Shown here one piece after another: positions 29,772 to 39,116 of a DNA stretch of 64,000 bases (its first letter is position 1; each line of letters begins with the position of its first letter). This stretch comes from Aquilutibacter rugosus. GTDB taxonomy: Bacteria > Pseudomonadota > Gammaproteobacteria > Xanthomonadales > Xanthomonadaceae. The notes under the pieces are model-generated. The model was not told the DNA's origin, did no database searches, and saw only the letters and a list, made by a program, of their open reading frames with translations. A program made the translations under genes and the position numbers. Location of the stretch: NCBI RefSeq assembly GCF_036541335.1, contig NZ_JAZHBO010000002.1, forward strand, positions 682,001 to 746,000, read 5' to 3'.

Positions 29772-30740
29772 ATGAGCGTGACTGCTCTCGATAAAACACC
29801 ACCATCCTCCCGTGACTCGAAGGATGCCCGGCACGATCGGTGGTTCCGGATGGCCCTTTTGGCCGTCGTCATTTTTGTTCTCGTCGCACTGGCCAGTGCT
29901 GCACTCACGATGCTTTGGGGTGGCCGTCATACTCTGATGAGTTCGGGCGTCGACTTCTTCACTACGACCGAGTGGAATCCCGTAGAGAACAAGTACGGCG
30001 CACTGATCCCGATTTTCGGTACCGTGGTCACGGCGCTGATCGCCATGATCATCGCGGTGCCAATATCGTTCGGCATTGCATTCTTTCTGACCGAAGTCGC
30101 CCCGCGCTGGATGCGTACACCGGTCGGTACCGCTGTCGAACTGCTGGCAGGTATTCCCTCCATCATTTACGGCATGTGGGGTCTGTTCGTGTTCGTCCCG
30201 CTGATGACCGAGTACTTCATTCCCGTCATTGACAACACGCTGGCTAAATTGCCGGTTATCGGTTCTCTGTTTCAATCGGCCGGTATCGGTATCGGTCTGT
30301 TCACTGCCGGCATCGTGCTGGCCATCATGGTGATACCGTTTATCACGTCCACCATGCGCGAAGTGTTCCTGACCGTCCCGACTCGCCTCAAGGAATCAGC
30401 TTATGCACTGGGCTCGACCAAGTGGGAAGTCAGTTGGGACATCGTGCTGCCCTACACGCGCTCCGCTGTGATCGGCGGTATTTTCCTTGGCTTGGGTCGC
30501 GCACTGGGTGAAACCATGGCCGTCGCCTACGTGGTCGGCAATAGCGTGGATATGCCCACATCGCTGATGTCGCCGGGCACCACGATTGCAGCACTGATCG
30601 CCAATGACTTCGGTGAAGCGACCGAAGAGTATCGCGGCGCTCTGCTGCTGCTAGGCTTCGTGCTGTTTGTCGTCACCTTCATCGTGCTTGCCATTGCCCG
30701 TCTGATGCTGCAACGCCTGTCCCGTAAGGAGGGCAACTGA
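29772..30740 (+). CDS. pstC: Phosphate ABC transporter permease PstC
   Basis: 322 residues from ATG 29772, with AAGGA nine bases upstream; a TTG at 29763 is the alternative. It is an inner-membrane permease with about six hydrophobic segments. The family blocks are [50 protein letters not shown], the EAA loop [29 protein letters not shown] and [16 protein letters not shown]. It pairs with PstA to form the phosphate channel. The stop overlaps the pstA start (TGATG), indicating coupled translation. Confidence 0.96.
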   Translation: MSVTALDKTPPSSRDSKDARHDRWFRMALLAVVIFVLVALASAALTMLWGGRHTLMSSGVDFFTTTEWNPVENKYGALIPIFGTVVTALIAMIIAVPISFGIAFFLTEVAPRWMRTPVGTAVELLAGIPSIIYGMWGLFVFVPLMTEYFIPVIDNTLAKLPVIGSLFQSAGIGIGLFTAGIVLAIMVIPFITSTMREVFLTVPTRLKESAYALGSTKWEVSWDIVLPYTRSAVIGGIFLGLGRALGETMAVAYVVGNSVDMPTSLMSPGTTIAALIANDFGEATEEYRGALLLLGFVLFVVTFIVLAIARLMLQRLSRKEGN

Positions 30741-31591
30741 TGTCCGCCATCTACGCACGACGTGCAATTACCAATGTTGTTGCTATTTTGCTGGCAACGG
30801 TAGCTGCCATCATCGGCCTTACCTTTCTCGGCTGGATTCTCTACACGGTTTTCATGAAGGGCCTGCCGAACCTGGGCCTCGACCTGTTCACTAAGATGAC
30901 CCCTCCACCCGGCGAAAAGGGCGGCATGCTCAACGCCTTCGTCGGCAGCTTGATCATGTGCGGCATTGCCATCGGTATCGGCGCGCCATTGGGCGTTGCG
31001 GCCGGTACCTGGCTGGCTGAGTACGGCGGTGCCCGCAAGTTCGGTACGGTGGTGCGCTTCGTCAATGACATCCTGATGTCGGCCCCCTCGATCGTGCTGG
31101 GCCTGTTCGTTTACGCCATGCTGGTGCTGCAGACCGGCGGATCGTTCTCGGGTTTCGCAGGTGCCATCGCGCTGGCCTTTATCGTGCTGCCTGTGGTGGT
31201 TCGTACCACCGATGAAATGCTGCGCCTGGTTCCGACCCAAATGCGCGAAGCCGCCTTGTCACTTGGTATCCCCCAATGGAAGGTGATCGTGCAAGTGCTG
31301 TATCGTGGCGCCTCGGCAGGTATCGTGACCGGTATTTTGCTGGCCCTGGCCCGCATCAGCGGCGAGACGGCGCCCTTGCTGTTTACGGCGCTGAACAATC
31401 AGTACTGGAGTCTGGACCTTGGCGCCCCGATGGCCTCGGTTCCGGTCACCATGAACAGCTTTGCCAATACACCCGATGAGAACTGGAACGCATTGGCCTG
31501 GGCCGCCGCCCTGGTCCTGACTCTGTTCGTGCTGTGTGTCAGCCTGTTCGCCCGCCTATTCCTTCTCCGCAAGCGCATCGCCAACGACTGA
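30740..31591 (+). CDS. pstA: Phosphate ABC transporter permease PstA
   Basis: 283 residues beginning in a TGATG overlap with pstC. There are six hydrophobic segments. Signatures are [55 protein letters not shown] and the EAA loop [29 protein letters not shown], then [20 protein letters not shown]. It forms the transmembrane pathway with PstC and contacts PstB. The stop again overlaps the next start in a TGATG junction. Confidence 0.96.
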   Translation: MSAIYARRAITNVVAILLATVAAIIGLTFLGWILYTVFMKGLPNLGLDLFTKMTPPPGEKGGMLNAFVGSLIMCGIAIGIGAPLGVAAGTWLAEYGGARKFGTVVRFVNDILMSAPSIVLGLFVYAMLVLQTGGSFSGFAGAIALAFIVLPVVVRTTDEMLRLVPTQMREAALSLGIPQWKVIVQVLYRGASAGIVTGILLALARISGETAPLLFTALNNQYWSLDLGAPMASVPVTMNSFANTPDENWNALAWAAALVLTLFVLCVSLFARLFLLRKRIAND

Positions 31592-32433
31592 TGCACGAGA
31601 CTATGACCATGAATCTGCAAACGCCGTTTAATACTGTTGCCTCGAACACAGCAACGACCCATCCGAGCATGGGACAGGAGAGCATCAAGCTCGAAGCGCG
31701 CAACCTGGACTTTTACTACAGCAAGTACCATGCGCTGAAGAACATCAACTTGCCGATCCCGGAAAAGAAGGTGACGGCGCTGATCGGCCCGTCGGGCTGC
31801 GGTAAGTCCACCTTGCTGCGCACCTTCAACCGCATCTACTCACTGTATCCGGGTCTCAACGCCACCGGTGAGATTCTGCTCGACGGCGAAAACATCCTGG
31901 ATGCCAAGTACCCCATGAACCGTCTGCGCAGCCAGGTCGGCATGGTGTTCCAGAAGCCGGTCCCCTTCCCCATGACCATTTTCGAGAATATTGCGTACGG
32001 CATTCGTCACCACGAACGTCTGGGCAAGTCCGAGATGAACGATCGCGTCGAGCTGGCGCTGCGTCAAAGCGCACTGTGGGATGAGGTTAAGGACAAACTG
32101 TCGCAATCGGCGCTCGGCCTGTCCGGCGGCCAGCAGCAACGTCTGTGTATTGCGCGTGCTGTCGCTTTGCGTCCGTCGGTGCTGCTGCTCGACGAGCCGA
32201 CCTCGGCACTGGATCCGATCTCGACCAGCCGCATTGAGCAACTGGTCGAAGAGCTGAAGAAAGATTTCACCATCGCCATCGTCACGCACAACATGCAGCA
32301 GGCGGCACGCGTCTCCGACTACACCGCCTTTATGTATCTTGGCGATCTCATCGAACATGACGCCACGGCCACGATCTTCTCGAATCCGTCAAATAAGCAG
32401 ACGGAAGACTACATTACCGGCCGCTTCGGCTAA
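31591..32433 (+). CDS. pstB: Phosphate ABC transporter ATP-binding protein PstB
   Basis: 280 residues from the coupled ATG 31591; ATGs at 31603 and 31609 are possible shorter starts. The first 30 residues are a nonconserved polar extension. ABC motifs are Walker [10 protein letters not shown] (66-74), the Q-loop region [22 protein letters not shown] typical of PstB, signature [14 protein letters not shown], Walker [14 protein letters not shown] and the H-loop in [14 protein letters not shown]. It powers phosphate import. Nineteen bases separate it from phoU. Confidence 0.96.
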   Translation: MHETMTMNLQTPFNTVASNTATTHPSMGQESIKLEARNLDFYYSKYHALKNINLPIPEKKVTALIGPSGCGKSTLLRTFNRIYSLYPGLNATGEILLDGENILDAKYPMNRLRSQVGMVFQKPVPFPMTIFENIAYGIRHHERLGKSEMNDRVELALRQSALWDEVKDKLSQSALGLSGGQQQRLCIARAVALRPSVLLLDEPTSALDPISTSRIEQLVEELKKDFTIAIVTHNMQQAARVSDYTAFMYLGDLIEHDATATIFSNPSNKQTEDYITGRFG

Positions 32434-32452
32434 GCCCTCAGGAGCCTGCGAC

Positions 32453-33160
32453 ATGCCACAAATTTCCGATCACATTCTGCAGTCCAGCAACACGGAATAT
32501 CAGCGTCTCACCAATGAAACGCTCAAGATGGGCGAAATGGCCGCATCCCAACTCGAAGCGGCATTGGACGTCGTGGAGCGCCGCGACACCAACGCGGCCG
32601 AGCGACTGATCATGAACGACGAAGCCATCGACCAGCTTGAGGCGATCATCAGCCACGACGTCATGCAGCTGGCGCTGCGAGGCCCGATGGCGCGTGACTT
32701 GCGTGAGATCCTGGCGACTATCCGAATTGCAAGCGACATTGAGCGAATTGGCGACTATGCCGCCAACCTCGCCAAACGATCCACGGTGCTTAATGCCGTA
32801 ACGCCGGTTCCGCAGGTCGCCTCGCTGCGCAATCTCGGCCGTCTGGTGGTTGAACAGTTCCGTATGGCGTTGGATTCGTACCGTACCAACGATACCGAGC
32901 TGGCTCTGAAGGTGCGTGACAACGACAAGAATATTGATGCGGCGTACACGTCGCTGTTCCGCGACTTGCTGACCTACATGATGGAAGATCCGCGTAACAT
33001 CACGCCCTGTACGCATTTGCAGTTCATGGCCAAGAATCTGGAACGTGCCGGCGATCACGCAACCAACATTGCGGAAAACGTCTGGTTTCGCGAAAAGTCG
33101 GAACACCCGCTGCCGCCACGGGAAAAGGACGACAGCGCCAACACGACCGCAGCCCCTTAA
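32453..33160 (+). CDS. phoU: Phosphate uptake regulator PhoU
   Basis: 235 residues from ATG 32453, with CAGGAG upstream. Two PhoU repeats of three-helix bundles show the metal-binding E/D-rich motifs: MNDEAIDQLEAII and RIASDIERIGDYAANLAKR in the first, RDNDKNIDAAY and MAKNLERAGDHATNIAENVWF in the second. PhoU transmits transporter status to the PhoR sensor and shuts the Pho response off when phosphate is plentiful. phoB and phoR are not in this window. No terminator is visible between phoU and the bufferin-like operon that begins 71 bases later. Confidence 0.96.
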   Translation: MPQISDHILQSSNTEYQRLTNETLKMGEMAASQLEAALDVVERRDTNAAERLIMNDEAIDQLEAIISHDVMQLALRGPMARDLREILATIRIASDIERIGDYAANLAKRSTVLNAVTPVPQVASLRNLGRLVVEQFRMALDSYRTNDTELALKVRDNDKNIDAAYTSLFRDLLTYMMEDPRNITPCTHLQFMAKNLERAGDHATNIAENVWFREKSEHPLPPREKDDSANTTAAP

Positions 33161-33231
33161 GCCAAAGCACCGCGGTCTTCGCAGTAGCGGCGTATACTGA
33201 TGCGAACTGCCCTCCCCATGAGTCGAACATC

Positions 33232-33564
33232 ATGAACAAAGTGCACACCCGTCTCTCTGCAGCCATGCTGGCAACTCTGGTTGCCGCCGTGCCGGCCGCT
33301 CAAGCCGCTGCCGGTGCCCCGTTGGCTAAGACGCATCATAGTTTTGACGATATTGACACGAACAAGGACGGCATGATTTCCCGTACCGAGTTCGACGCAG
33401 CACACGCCAAGACCGACAAAAGCGCTGCTAAGGCAGCCGAGCATGCCTGCGGTGAGGGCAAGTGCGGTGAAGGCAAATGCGGCGGTGACAAAAAGGCTGC
33501 CTCCGGCGATGCCAAAGCAGCAGAGCACAGCTGCGGCGCGGATCACAAACCGACCAAGCCGTAA
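33232..33564 (+). CDS. Bufferin/HvfA-like secreted peptide precursor with EF-hand and EGKCG repeats
   Basis: 110 residues. It has a signal peptide (residues 1 to about 26, RLSAAMLATLVAAVPAAQAAA), then one canonical EF-hand loop from Asp42 to Glu53 (Asp42, Asn44, Asp46, Gly47, Ile49, Glu53). A His/Lys/Ala-rich tail carries four cysteines (73, 78, 83, 101). Cys78 and Cys83 sit in tandem EGKCG units (EHACGEGKCGEGKCGGDK), and AEHACG is echoed by AEHSCG around Cys101. EGKCG cysteines next to DUF692 and DUF2063 genes are the hallmark of HvfA/BufA precursors. In those systems the cysteines are converted to Cu(I)-binding heterocycles. The matching chemistry here is an inference. A TATACT-like -10 is present at 33192-33197 without a good -35. 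Confidence 0.85.
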   Translation: MNKVHTRLSAAMLATLVAAVPAAQAAAGAPLAKTHHSFDDIDTNKDGMISRTEFDAAHAKTDKSAAKAAEHACGEGKCGEGKCGGDKKAASGDAKAAEHSCGADHKPTKP

Positions 33565-33581
33565 GCCGTTGCGCGCAACCT

Positions 33582-34427
33582 ATGCGTGAACCGGATCAAC
33601 GCGCCGTAGGCCTTGGCTTGCGGCGCGCTTTGTTTCAGGACCTGCTCGATGCGCCCGCCGGCGCGATCGACTTTGTCGAGTGCGCACCGGAGAACTGGAT
33701 TGGACTCGGTGGACGTTACGCCGGCATGCTGTCCGAGATTACCGCTCGTTATCCCCTGACTTGCCACGGCTTATCGCTCGACCTCGGCGGTCTGACTCCT
33801 TTTGACGATGCGCATCTGAACGATCTGCGGACGTTTCTGCGCGAGCATCAGGTGCAACTGTATTCCGAGCACCTGAGCTGGAGCGGCGACAACGCACGCC
33901 TGCATGAGTTGTTTCCGCTGCCCTTTAGCGACGAATCCGTGCGCCATGTCAGCGCGCGCATCCGTGAGGCGCAGGATCGGCTGGAACGCCGCATTGCCAT
34001 CGAAAACGTGTCGTACTATCTGACCATGCCGACCGGTGCCGCGTCGCCGATGTCAGAGCCGGAATTCGTGCACGCCGTAGCAGAGACGGCTGACTGCGAT
34101 GTCCTGCTCGACGTGAATAATCTGTACGTGAATCACCGCAATCACGGCACGGATCCGCTGGCGTTGCTGCATCTGCTCGATCCCCGCCGCATTGTCTGCA
34201 TGCACATTGCAGGACATTTCGTCGAGAGCAACGACCTGGTGATCGACAGCCACGGCGCGGCCGTCACCGATACGGTATGGGACTTGCTGGATCAGACCGT
34301 CGCGCAAATCGGCCCCCGCGCCACCGTGTTGGAGCGCGATTTCCACTTTCCTCCCTTTGAGCAATTGCTGGACGAAGCGCAACGCATCCGCCTGACTCTG
34401 CAACGCACGATGAGTTCAACGCAATGA
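33582..34427 (+). CDS. bufB: DUF692 multinuclear non-heme iron oxidase (MNIO), bufferin-modifying enzyme
   Basis: 281 residues, TIM-barrel family DUF692. It starts with the family signature VGLGLRRALFQDLL. Metal-ligand-type residues in the expected blocks are His62 (CHGLSLD), Glu96/His97 (YSEHLSW), Glu141/Asn142 (IENVSYY), Asp177 and the two asparagines (DVNNLYVN), His208/His212 (MHIAGHF), Asp222/His224 (IDSHG) and the later ERDFHFP. MNIO enzymes use mixed-valent iron and oxygen to rebuild peptide cysteines; MbnB and HvfB are examples. It lies 17 bases after the precursor gene and overlaps the DUF2063 gene by four bases (ATGA). Confidence 0.92.
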   Translation: MREPDQRAVGLGLRRALFQDLLDAPAGAIDFVECAPENWIGLGGRYAGMLSEITARYPLTCHGLSLDLGGLTPFDDAHLNDLRTFLREHQVQLYSEHLSWSGDNARLHELFPLPFSDESVRHVSARIREAQDRLERRIAIENVSYYLTMPTGAASPMSEPEFVHAVAETADCDVLLDVNNLYVNHRNHGTDPLALLHLLDPRRIVCMHIAGHFVESNDLVIDSHGAAVTDTVWDLLDQTVAQIGPRATVLERDFHFPPFEQLLDEAQRIRLTLQRTMSSTQ

Positions 34428-34954
34428 AGGATGCATTGCGCGAGTTCGCAGGGTATTTGCGCGGCCTCTCCGAGCGCCCTGCTGCGATCCCGCCTGAGCG
34501 TGGGGAGATTTATCGGGAGCTGGTACGCGCCAATCTGGCGAGCTTGCTGCGCACTCAGCTGCCACGTACGGCTGCCACACTCGGTGAGAGCGGATGGACT
34601 GCTGCCATCGAGCAGTTCTTAGGCGCGATGACGCAACGATCGCCCTACTTCAAGGACTTGGCGGAAGAGTTCATCGCAACCCTGAACGCAGTCGATGCCG
34701 TACTGGACCTGGCCCATTACGAAGCCCTGCAACTCGAGGTCGAAACGACAACGGATCCCGATACGCGGAGACTAGCGGCTTATGCGCATCGTGTGCAGCA
34801 AGATCCCGTTATCGAAGGCATGACCTTGCTGCTGCTGCGAAGAGATGCAGAAAACGACCGTGTACTGGCGCGCGAACTGTCGCACGCGGAGTACGTTTAT
34901 CTGGCGTCGGAGCTGGGCGAACCGCTGACGTCTTCGGACTCGATCGGCGCGTAA
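34424..34954 (+). CDS. bufC: DUF2063 RiPP-recognition partner protein (short form)
   Basis: 176 residues. The N-terminal DUF2063 domain is evident: [29 protein letters not shown], then [21 protein letters not shown]. BufC/HvfC-type partners dock the precursor peptide onto the MNIO. Family members are often near 250 residues, so this one is short. The C-terminal part ([17 protein letters not shown] to the end) is a compressed alpha-beta region ending [17 protein letters not shown]. Translation is coupled to the MNIO gene (ATGA). The last 58 bases overlap the 3' end of rnt on the other strand, and both frames look intact. Confidence 0.85.
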   Translation: MKDALREFAGYLRGLSERPAAIPPERGEIYRELVRANLASLLRTQLPRTAATLGESGWTAAIEQFLGAMTQRSPYFKDLAEEFIATLNAVDAVLDLAHYEALQLEVETTTDPDTRRLAAYAHRVQQDPVIEGMTLLLLRRDAENDRVLARELSHAEYVYLASELGEPLTSSDSIGA

Positions 34955-35595
34955 GGCGGCAGCAGATTATCCTTGCCGGCGCTGCGGGCAATCGCGTTAA
35001 GCGCATCGCAGAACACTTGCGCGGTCTGCTCGGTGTCATAGATCGCGGAGTGCGCATTGTGGCCATCCCACTCCATGCCGTTGGCGATGGCAACCCGCGC
35101 CAGCACCGTCTGACCCCAAAGCGCGCCGCCTAGCGTCACGGTATCAAACACGCTAAACGGATGAAACGGACAGCGCTTATGTTGAGTACGTTCGACGGCG
35201 GCATTGACGAAATTCAGGTCAAACACGGCGTTGTGGCCGACCAGAATGGCTCGCTTGCAGTTGTGCTTTTTCATGGCAGCGCGGATGTGTGCAAACACCT
35301 TATCCAACGCCTCCTTTTCGGAAAGCGCCCGCCGCAACGGATGATCCAGCTTGATTTTGGTGATCTCAAGCGATTTCGGATCGACCTCAGTGCCTTCTGC
35401 CGGTGCCACATGTGCACTGACGGTCTCTCCGGGGATCAGCATGCCATTGGCATCCAGGTCAACCGGGATGGCCGCAATCTCAAGCAACGCATGTTTACGG
35501 CTGTCAAAACCGCCGGTCTCGACATCAACCACCACCGGCAAAAAACCGCGGAAGCGCTGGTGCAGTGAATGATGCAGCGGTGCAGTATCAGTCAT
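34897..35595 (-). CDS. rnt: Ribonuclease T
   Basis: 232 residues from ATG 35595; a longer frame to 35658 would overlap rlmB and is not homologous. It is a DEDDh 3'-5' exonuclease. [12 protein letters not shown] gives Asp24 and Glu26, [14 protein letters not shown] holds the next aspartate, and [17 protein letters not shown] holds the catalytic His and last Asp. RNase T matures tRNA and 5S/23S rRNA 3' ends. It begins 13 bases after rlmB in an rnr-rlmB-rnt RNA-processing series. The C-terminus ([13 protein letters not shown]) extends into the antisense overlap with the DUF2063 gene. Confidence 0.93.
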   Translation of the reverse strand: MTDTAPLHHSLHQRFRGFLPVVVDVETGGFDSRKHALLEIAAIPVDLDANGMLIPGETVSAHVAPAEGTEVDPKSLEITKIKLDHPLRRALSEKEALDKVFAHIRAAMKKHNCKRAILVGHNAVFDLNFVNAAVERTQHKRCPFHPFSVFDTVTLGGALWGQTVLARVAIANGMEWDGHNAHSAIYDTEQTAQVFCDALNAIARSAGKDNLLPPYAPIESEDVSGSPSSDAR

Positions 35596-35608
35596 GATGC
35601 ATGCAGTC

Positions 35609-36358
35609 TCAGGCTTGGCGCTGACGAACGGCTTCGAACACGCAAATGCCCGCAGCAACGGAAACGTTTAACGACTCGACATCGGCCGCACCGGGCATCG
35701 GAATCGAAATCAGACTGTCGCAGGTCTCACGGGTCAGGCGCCGCAGGCCATCGGATTCGCCGCCCATGACCAGGCCGACATTGCCGCGCAAGTCGGTCTT
35801 GTACAGCGATCCGCCGGCATCACCGGCCAGACCGTACAGCCAGACGCCCTGCTGCTGCAGCGACTTCATGGTGCGTGCCAAGTTGGTCACGGCCACTACC
35901 GGAATTGAATCGGCCGCACCGGCCGACGTCTTGCGCACCGTGGCATTGACCTGCACGGCCTTGTCGCGCGGAATGACCACGGCCGTTACCGCTGCTGCTG
36001 CTGCAGACCGCAAACAGGCACCGAGATTATGCGGATCCTGGACCCCGTCCAGAATCAGCAGCAGTGCGGAGCCCGCAGCCACTTCGACGAGTTCAATCAG
36101 GTCGGACTCGTTATAGGTCTTGGCCGCCGCATAGCGCGCAATGACGCCCTGGTGACGCAGATTGCCGACGACACCATCGATGGCCGTCTTAGGCACCTTG
36201 CGGACCGACACATCGAGCCGCTGCGCCCGCGATTCAATCTCCGCCAGACGCGTGTTTTTGGCACCCGCCTCGATCAGAACCTCGCGGACATTTTCCGCAT
36301 CGTGTTCGAGTGCTGCGCCGACGGCATTAATGCCGGCAATCCATTGCTTGGAACTCAT
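35609..36358 (-). CDS. rlmB: 23S rRNA (guanosine-2251-2'-O)-methyltransferase RlmB
   Basis: 249 residues. The N-terminal substrate-binding domain ([33 protein letters not shown]) is followed by a SPOUT/SpoU domain. Its knot motifs are [40 protein letters not shown] and [22 protein letters not shown]. It methylates the P-loop of 23S rRNA. The start overlaps the rnr stop in an ATGA junction, the classical rnr-rlmB pair. Confidence 0.95.
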   Translation of the reverse strand: MSSKQWIAGINAVGAALEHDAENVREVLIEAGAKNTRLAEIESRAQRLDVSVRKVPKTAIDGVVGNLRHQGVIARYAAAKTYNESDLIELVEVAAGSALLLILDGVQDPHNLGACLRSAAAAAVTAVVIPRDKAVQVNATVRKTSAGAADSIPVVAVTNLARTMKSLQQQGVWLYGLAGDAGGSLYKTDLRGNVGLVMGGESDGLRRLTRETCDSLISIPMPGAADVESLNVSVAAGICVFEAVRQRQA

Positions 36359-38796
36359 CGTTTACCTTTTTTACGTGCCGGCGGACCGGACTCCTTGCTG
36401 CCGTCAGCGGCCAGCTTGAAGTCAATTTTACGTTCTTCGACGGAGGCTTTCATGACGATAATTTCCAGGCGATCGCCGAGTCGGAATTCGCGCCCTGTAC
36501 GTTCACCCGTCAGGGTTTTGCGGATCGCATCGAAATGGTAGTAATCGCGCGGCAAGGCAGTGACGTGCACCAGCCCGTTAACCTTGGACTCGTCGAGTTC
36601 GACAAACAGACCGAAGGACGTGACACCGCTGATCACACCCGAGAAGCGTCCACCAACGTGTTCGGACATCCATGCGGCGCGATAGCGGTCATCCACTTCA
36701 CGTTCGGCTTCTTCGGCACGACGCGAGCGCTCGGACACCGCCAAGGCCAGATTGGCCATATTGCTCGGCGAATAGGTGAAGCGCTCAGCCGGCTCACCCG
36801 ATAGCGCATGCTTGATAGCCCGATGCAACAGCAAGTCGGCGTAACGGCGAATCGGTGAAGTAAAGTGCGCGTACGCGTCCAGGGCCAAACCGAAGTGACC
36901 GTCGCTTGCCGTCGAGTACACCGCCAGCGACTGCGAGCGCAGCAGCACGGATTCGATCAGCGCGTAATCGGGGCGATCGCGGATCTTGAGCAGCAGATTG
37001 CGGTAGTCCTTGGGCGTCACACGTGCCCATGCAGGCAGACGCAAGCCGAACTCGGACAGGAACTCGACCAGATCGTTGTATTTGCGTTCCGGTGGTCGCT
37101 CATGCACGCGATGCGGCGCCGGCATCTGCGCACGATCAACAAAGCGGGCTGCCTCAACGTTGGCCGCAATCATGCATTCTTCGATCAGCTTGTGGGCATC
37201 GTTTCTTTGCAGCATGCCGGCCTGCAGCACCTTGCCGGAATTATCCAGCACGAAGCGCACTTCGCCACTTTCAAATTCAATGGCACCACGACGGGCACGC
37301 GCTGCAACCAGAATCTTGTACAGACCATGCAGGGCCTGCACGTGTGGCATTAGCGGGCCGACGTATTCCACGGCCGCTGCATGATCCTCGGCGCTGACGG
37401 ACTCATCGCCCAATGCGTTCCAGACCTGCGTATAGGTCAGACGGGCATGCGAATGCATAACGGCTGTATAGAAGCTGCTCTTGGTGGTAACGCCGTTCGG
37501 ATCAATGTGCAGATCGCATACAAAGCACAGGCGGTCGACCTTGGGCTTCAGCGAGCAGATGCCGTTCGACAACACTTCGGGCAACATCGGCACGACAAAG
37601 CCCGGGAAATAAACGGAAGTACCGCGAGTCTGCGCCTCGGTATCCAGTGGCGAACCCGGACGCACATAATGCGACACGTCGGCGATGGCCACGATCAGAC
37701 GATAGCCACCATCGGTCTGACGCTCGCACCACACCGCATCGTCGAAGTCCTTGGCATCCTCACCGTCAATGGTGACCAAGGGCAGCCAGCGCAAATCGAC
37801 ACGGCCTTCGATATCGGCCTCTGTCACTTCGAGCGGAACGGCCTCAGCCTGCGCGGTCACTTCGGGCGGGAATTCATGCGGAATATTGTGGCCGTGGATG
37901 GCGGCCTGCACCGCCAGCGATGCCGTTAGCTTGTCACCGAGCACGGCGACAATACGTCCGATCGGCGGCTTGCGGTCGTCGGGCATTTGCGTGATTTCGG
38001 CGACGACCAGCTGGCCATCTACTGCATCCAGACGCGCATCCACCGGAATCAGGATGTTGCGTTGAATCCGACGGTCATCGGGCACGACAAAACTGATGCC
38101 GTTTTCAATCGTCAGATAACCGATTAAGCGCGTAACGCCGCGCTCCAGGACGCGTGAGATCTTGCCTTCTTCGCGACCACGGCGATCGACACCGACAATC
38201 TGCACCAGCACGCGATCGCCATTAATGACTTTGCGCATTTCGGCCGGCGGGAGAAAGATATCGTCTTCGATGCCGGAATCGACATCGGGACGTAAAAAGC
38301 CGAAACCCTCGGGGTTGGCAATCACTCGGCCCGGAATCAGATCCAGATGAAGCGTGGGCGCCAGTTCACCGCTGCGGTTCTGCACAAGCTGGCCATCGCG
38401 CAGCATCGCCTTGATGCGATTGCGGAATGCGTTCTGGTCGCTTTCGTCGGAAATGTGCAGCTGTGCGCCAAGTTCCTCGAACTGCAGAGGGCCGTCGGCA
38501 GCCAGTAGCGTCTGCAAAATCAGTTCGCGGCTGGCGATCGGCTTTTCATAGCGCGCCGCCTCGCGATTGGCATACGGGTCCGTCTCGGGTTTGCCGGCGG
38601 GCACAACCTGCGGCATCCATGGCGGCAACGAGCTTTTGGCTCCGCGCCGGCCCGGTGTGCGGGACTGCAGTCCGCCACTCCCATCCTTGCGGTCGGCGCT
38701 GCGACTTGTGACTCCTGATGTCTTGCCCGCCTTGCCGGCCGGCGTTAATCCCTTATTGGCCTTGGCAGGCCCCTTCCGTGTGGTCCTTTTCTTCAT
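36355..38796 (-). CDS. rnr: Ribonuclease R
   Basis: 813 residues. A basic N-terminal extension (MKKRTTRKGPAKANKG to about residue 75) precedes the winged-helix-like segment ELILQTLLAADGPLQFEELG. Then come cold-shock domains, the RNB catalytic domain with DGEDAKDFDDAVWCE and RYADLLLHRA, and a C-terminal S1 domain (GVISGVTSFGLFVELDESKVNGLVHVTAL). The end is a short basic tail (ARKKGKR). It is a processive 3'-5' exoribonuclease able to degrade structured RNA. The gene is divergent from tRNA-Leu. Confidence 0.96.
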   Translation of the reverse strand: MKKRTTRKGPAKANKGLTPAGKAGKTSGVTSRSADRKDGSGGLQSRTPGRRGAKSSLPPWMPQVVPAGKPETDPYANREAARYEKPIASRELILQTLLAADGPLQFEELGAQLHISDESDQNAFRNRIKAMLRDGQLVQNRSGELAPTLHLDLIPGRVIANPEGFGFLRPDVDSGIEDDIFLPPAEMRKVINGDRVLVQIVGVDRRGREEGKISRVLERGVTRLIGYLTIENGISFVVPDDRRIQRNILIPVDARLDAVDGQLVVAEITQMPDDRKPPIGRIVAVLGDKLTASLAVQAAIHGHNIPHEFPPEVTAQAEAVPLEVTEADIEGRVDLRWLPLVTIDGEDAKDFDDAVWCERQTDGGYRLIVAIADVSHYVRPGSPLDTEAQTRGTSVYFPGFVVPMLPEVLSNGICSLKPKVDRLCFVCDLHIDPNGVTTKSSFYTAVMHSHARLTYTQVWNALGDESVSAEDHAAAVEYVGPLMPHVQALHGLYKILVAARARRGAIEFESGEVRFVLDNSGKVLQAGMLQRNDAHKLIEECMIAANVEAARFVDRAQMPAPHRVHERPPERKYNDLVEFLSEFGLRLPAWARVTPKDYRNLLLKIRDRPDYALIESVLLRSQSLAVYSTASDGHFGLALDAYAHFTSPIRRYADLLLHRAIKHALSGEPAERFTYSPSNMANLALAVSERSRRAEEAEREVDDRYRAAWMSEHVGGRFSGVISGVTSFGLFVELDESKVNGLVHVTALPRDYYHFDAIRKTLTGERTGREFRLGDRLEIIVMKASVEERKIDFKLAADGSKESGPPARKKGKR

Positions 38797-38855
38797 CTGC
38801 CCAGTGTCTCATGCCCGAGCGCACCATTTCGTGAATACGAATTGGATTTCGGGTA

Positions 38856-38884
38856 TTGACAAGCAAAAAAACGGTCTCCATAAT
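38856..38884 (+). promoter_or_regulatory. Sigma-70 promoter of tRNA-Leu
   Basis: A perfect TTGACA (-35), a 17-base spacer and CATAAT (-10) lie about 35 bases before the tRNA 5' end. Confidence 0.85.
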
Positions 38885-38919
38885 GTCTAGCTACTCGGGG
38901 CCAACGCCCTGAACACCTT

Positions 38920-39004
<85 letters not shown>

Positions 39005-39012
39005 TATATAAA

Positions 39013-39043
39013 GACCCGCTTCAGTAATGAGGCGGGTTTTTTC
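39013..39043 (+). terminator. Intrinsic terminator after tRNA-Leu
   Basis: CCCGCTTCA pairs with TGAGGCGGG (one G-T pair) around a GTAA loop, followed by TTTTTTC. Confidence 0.88.
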
Positions 39044-39116
39044 TTGCTCCGAATAAAGCTAGGAAAATCGCGGCGAACGGTTCAAAATTGATGCTTGTCC
39101 CGCTTTGACTGTTCCA

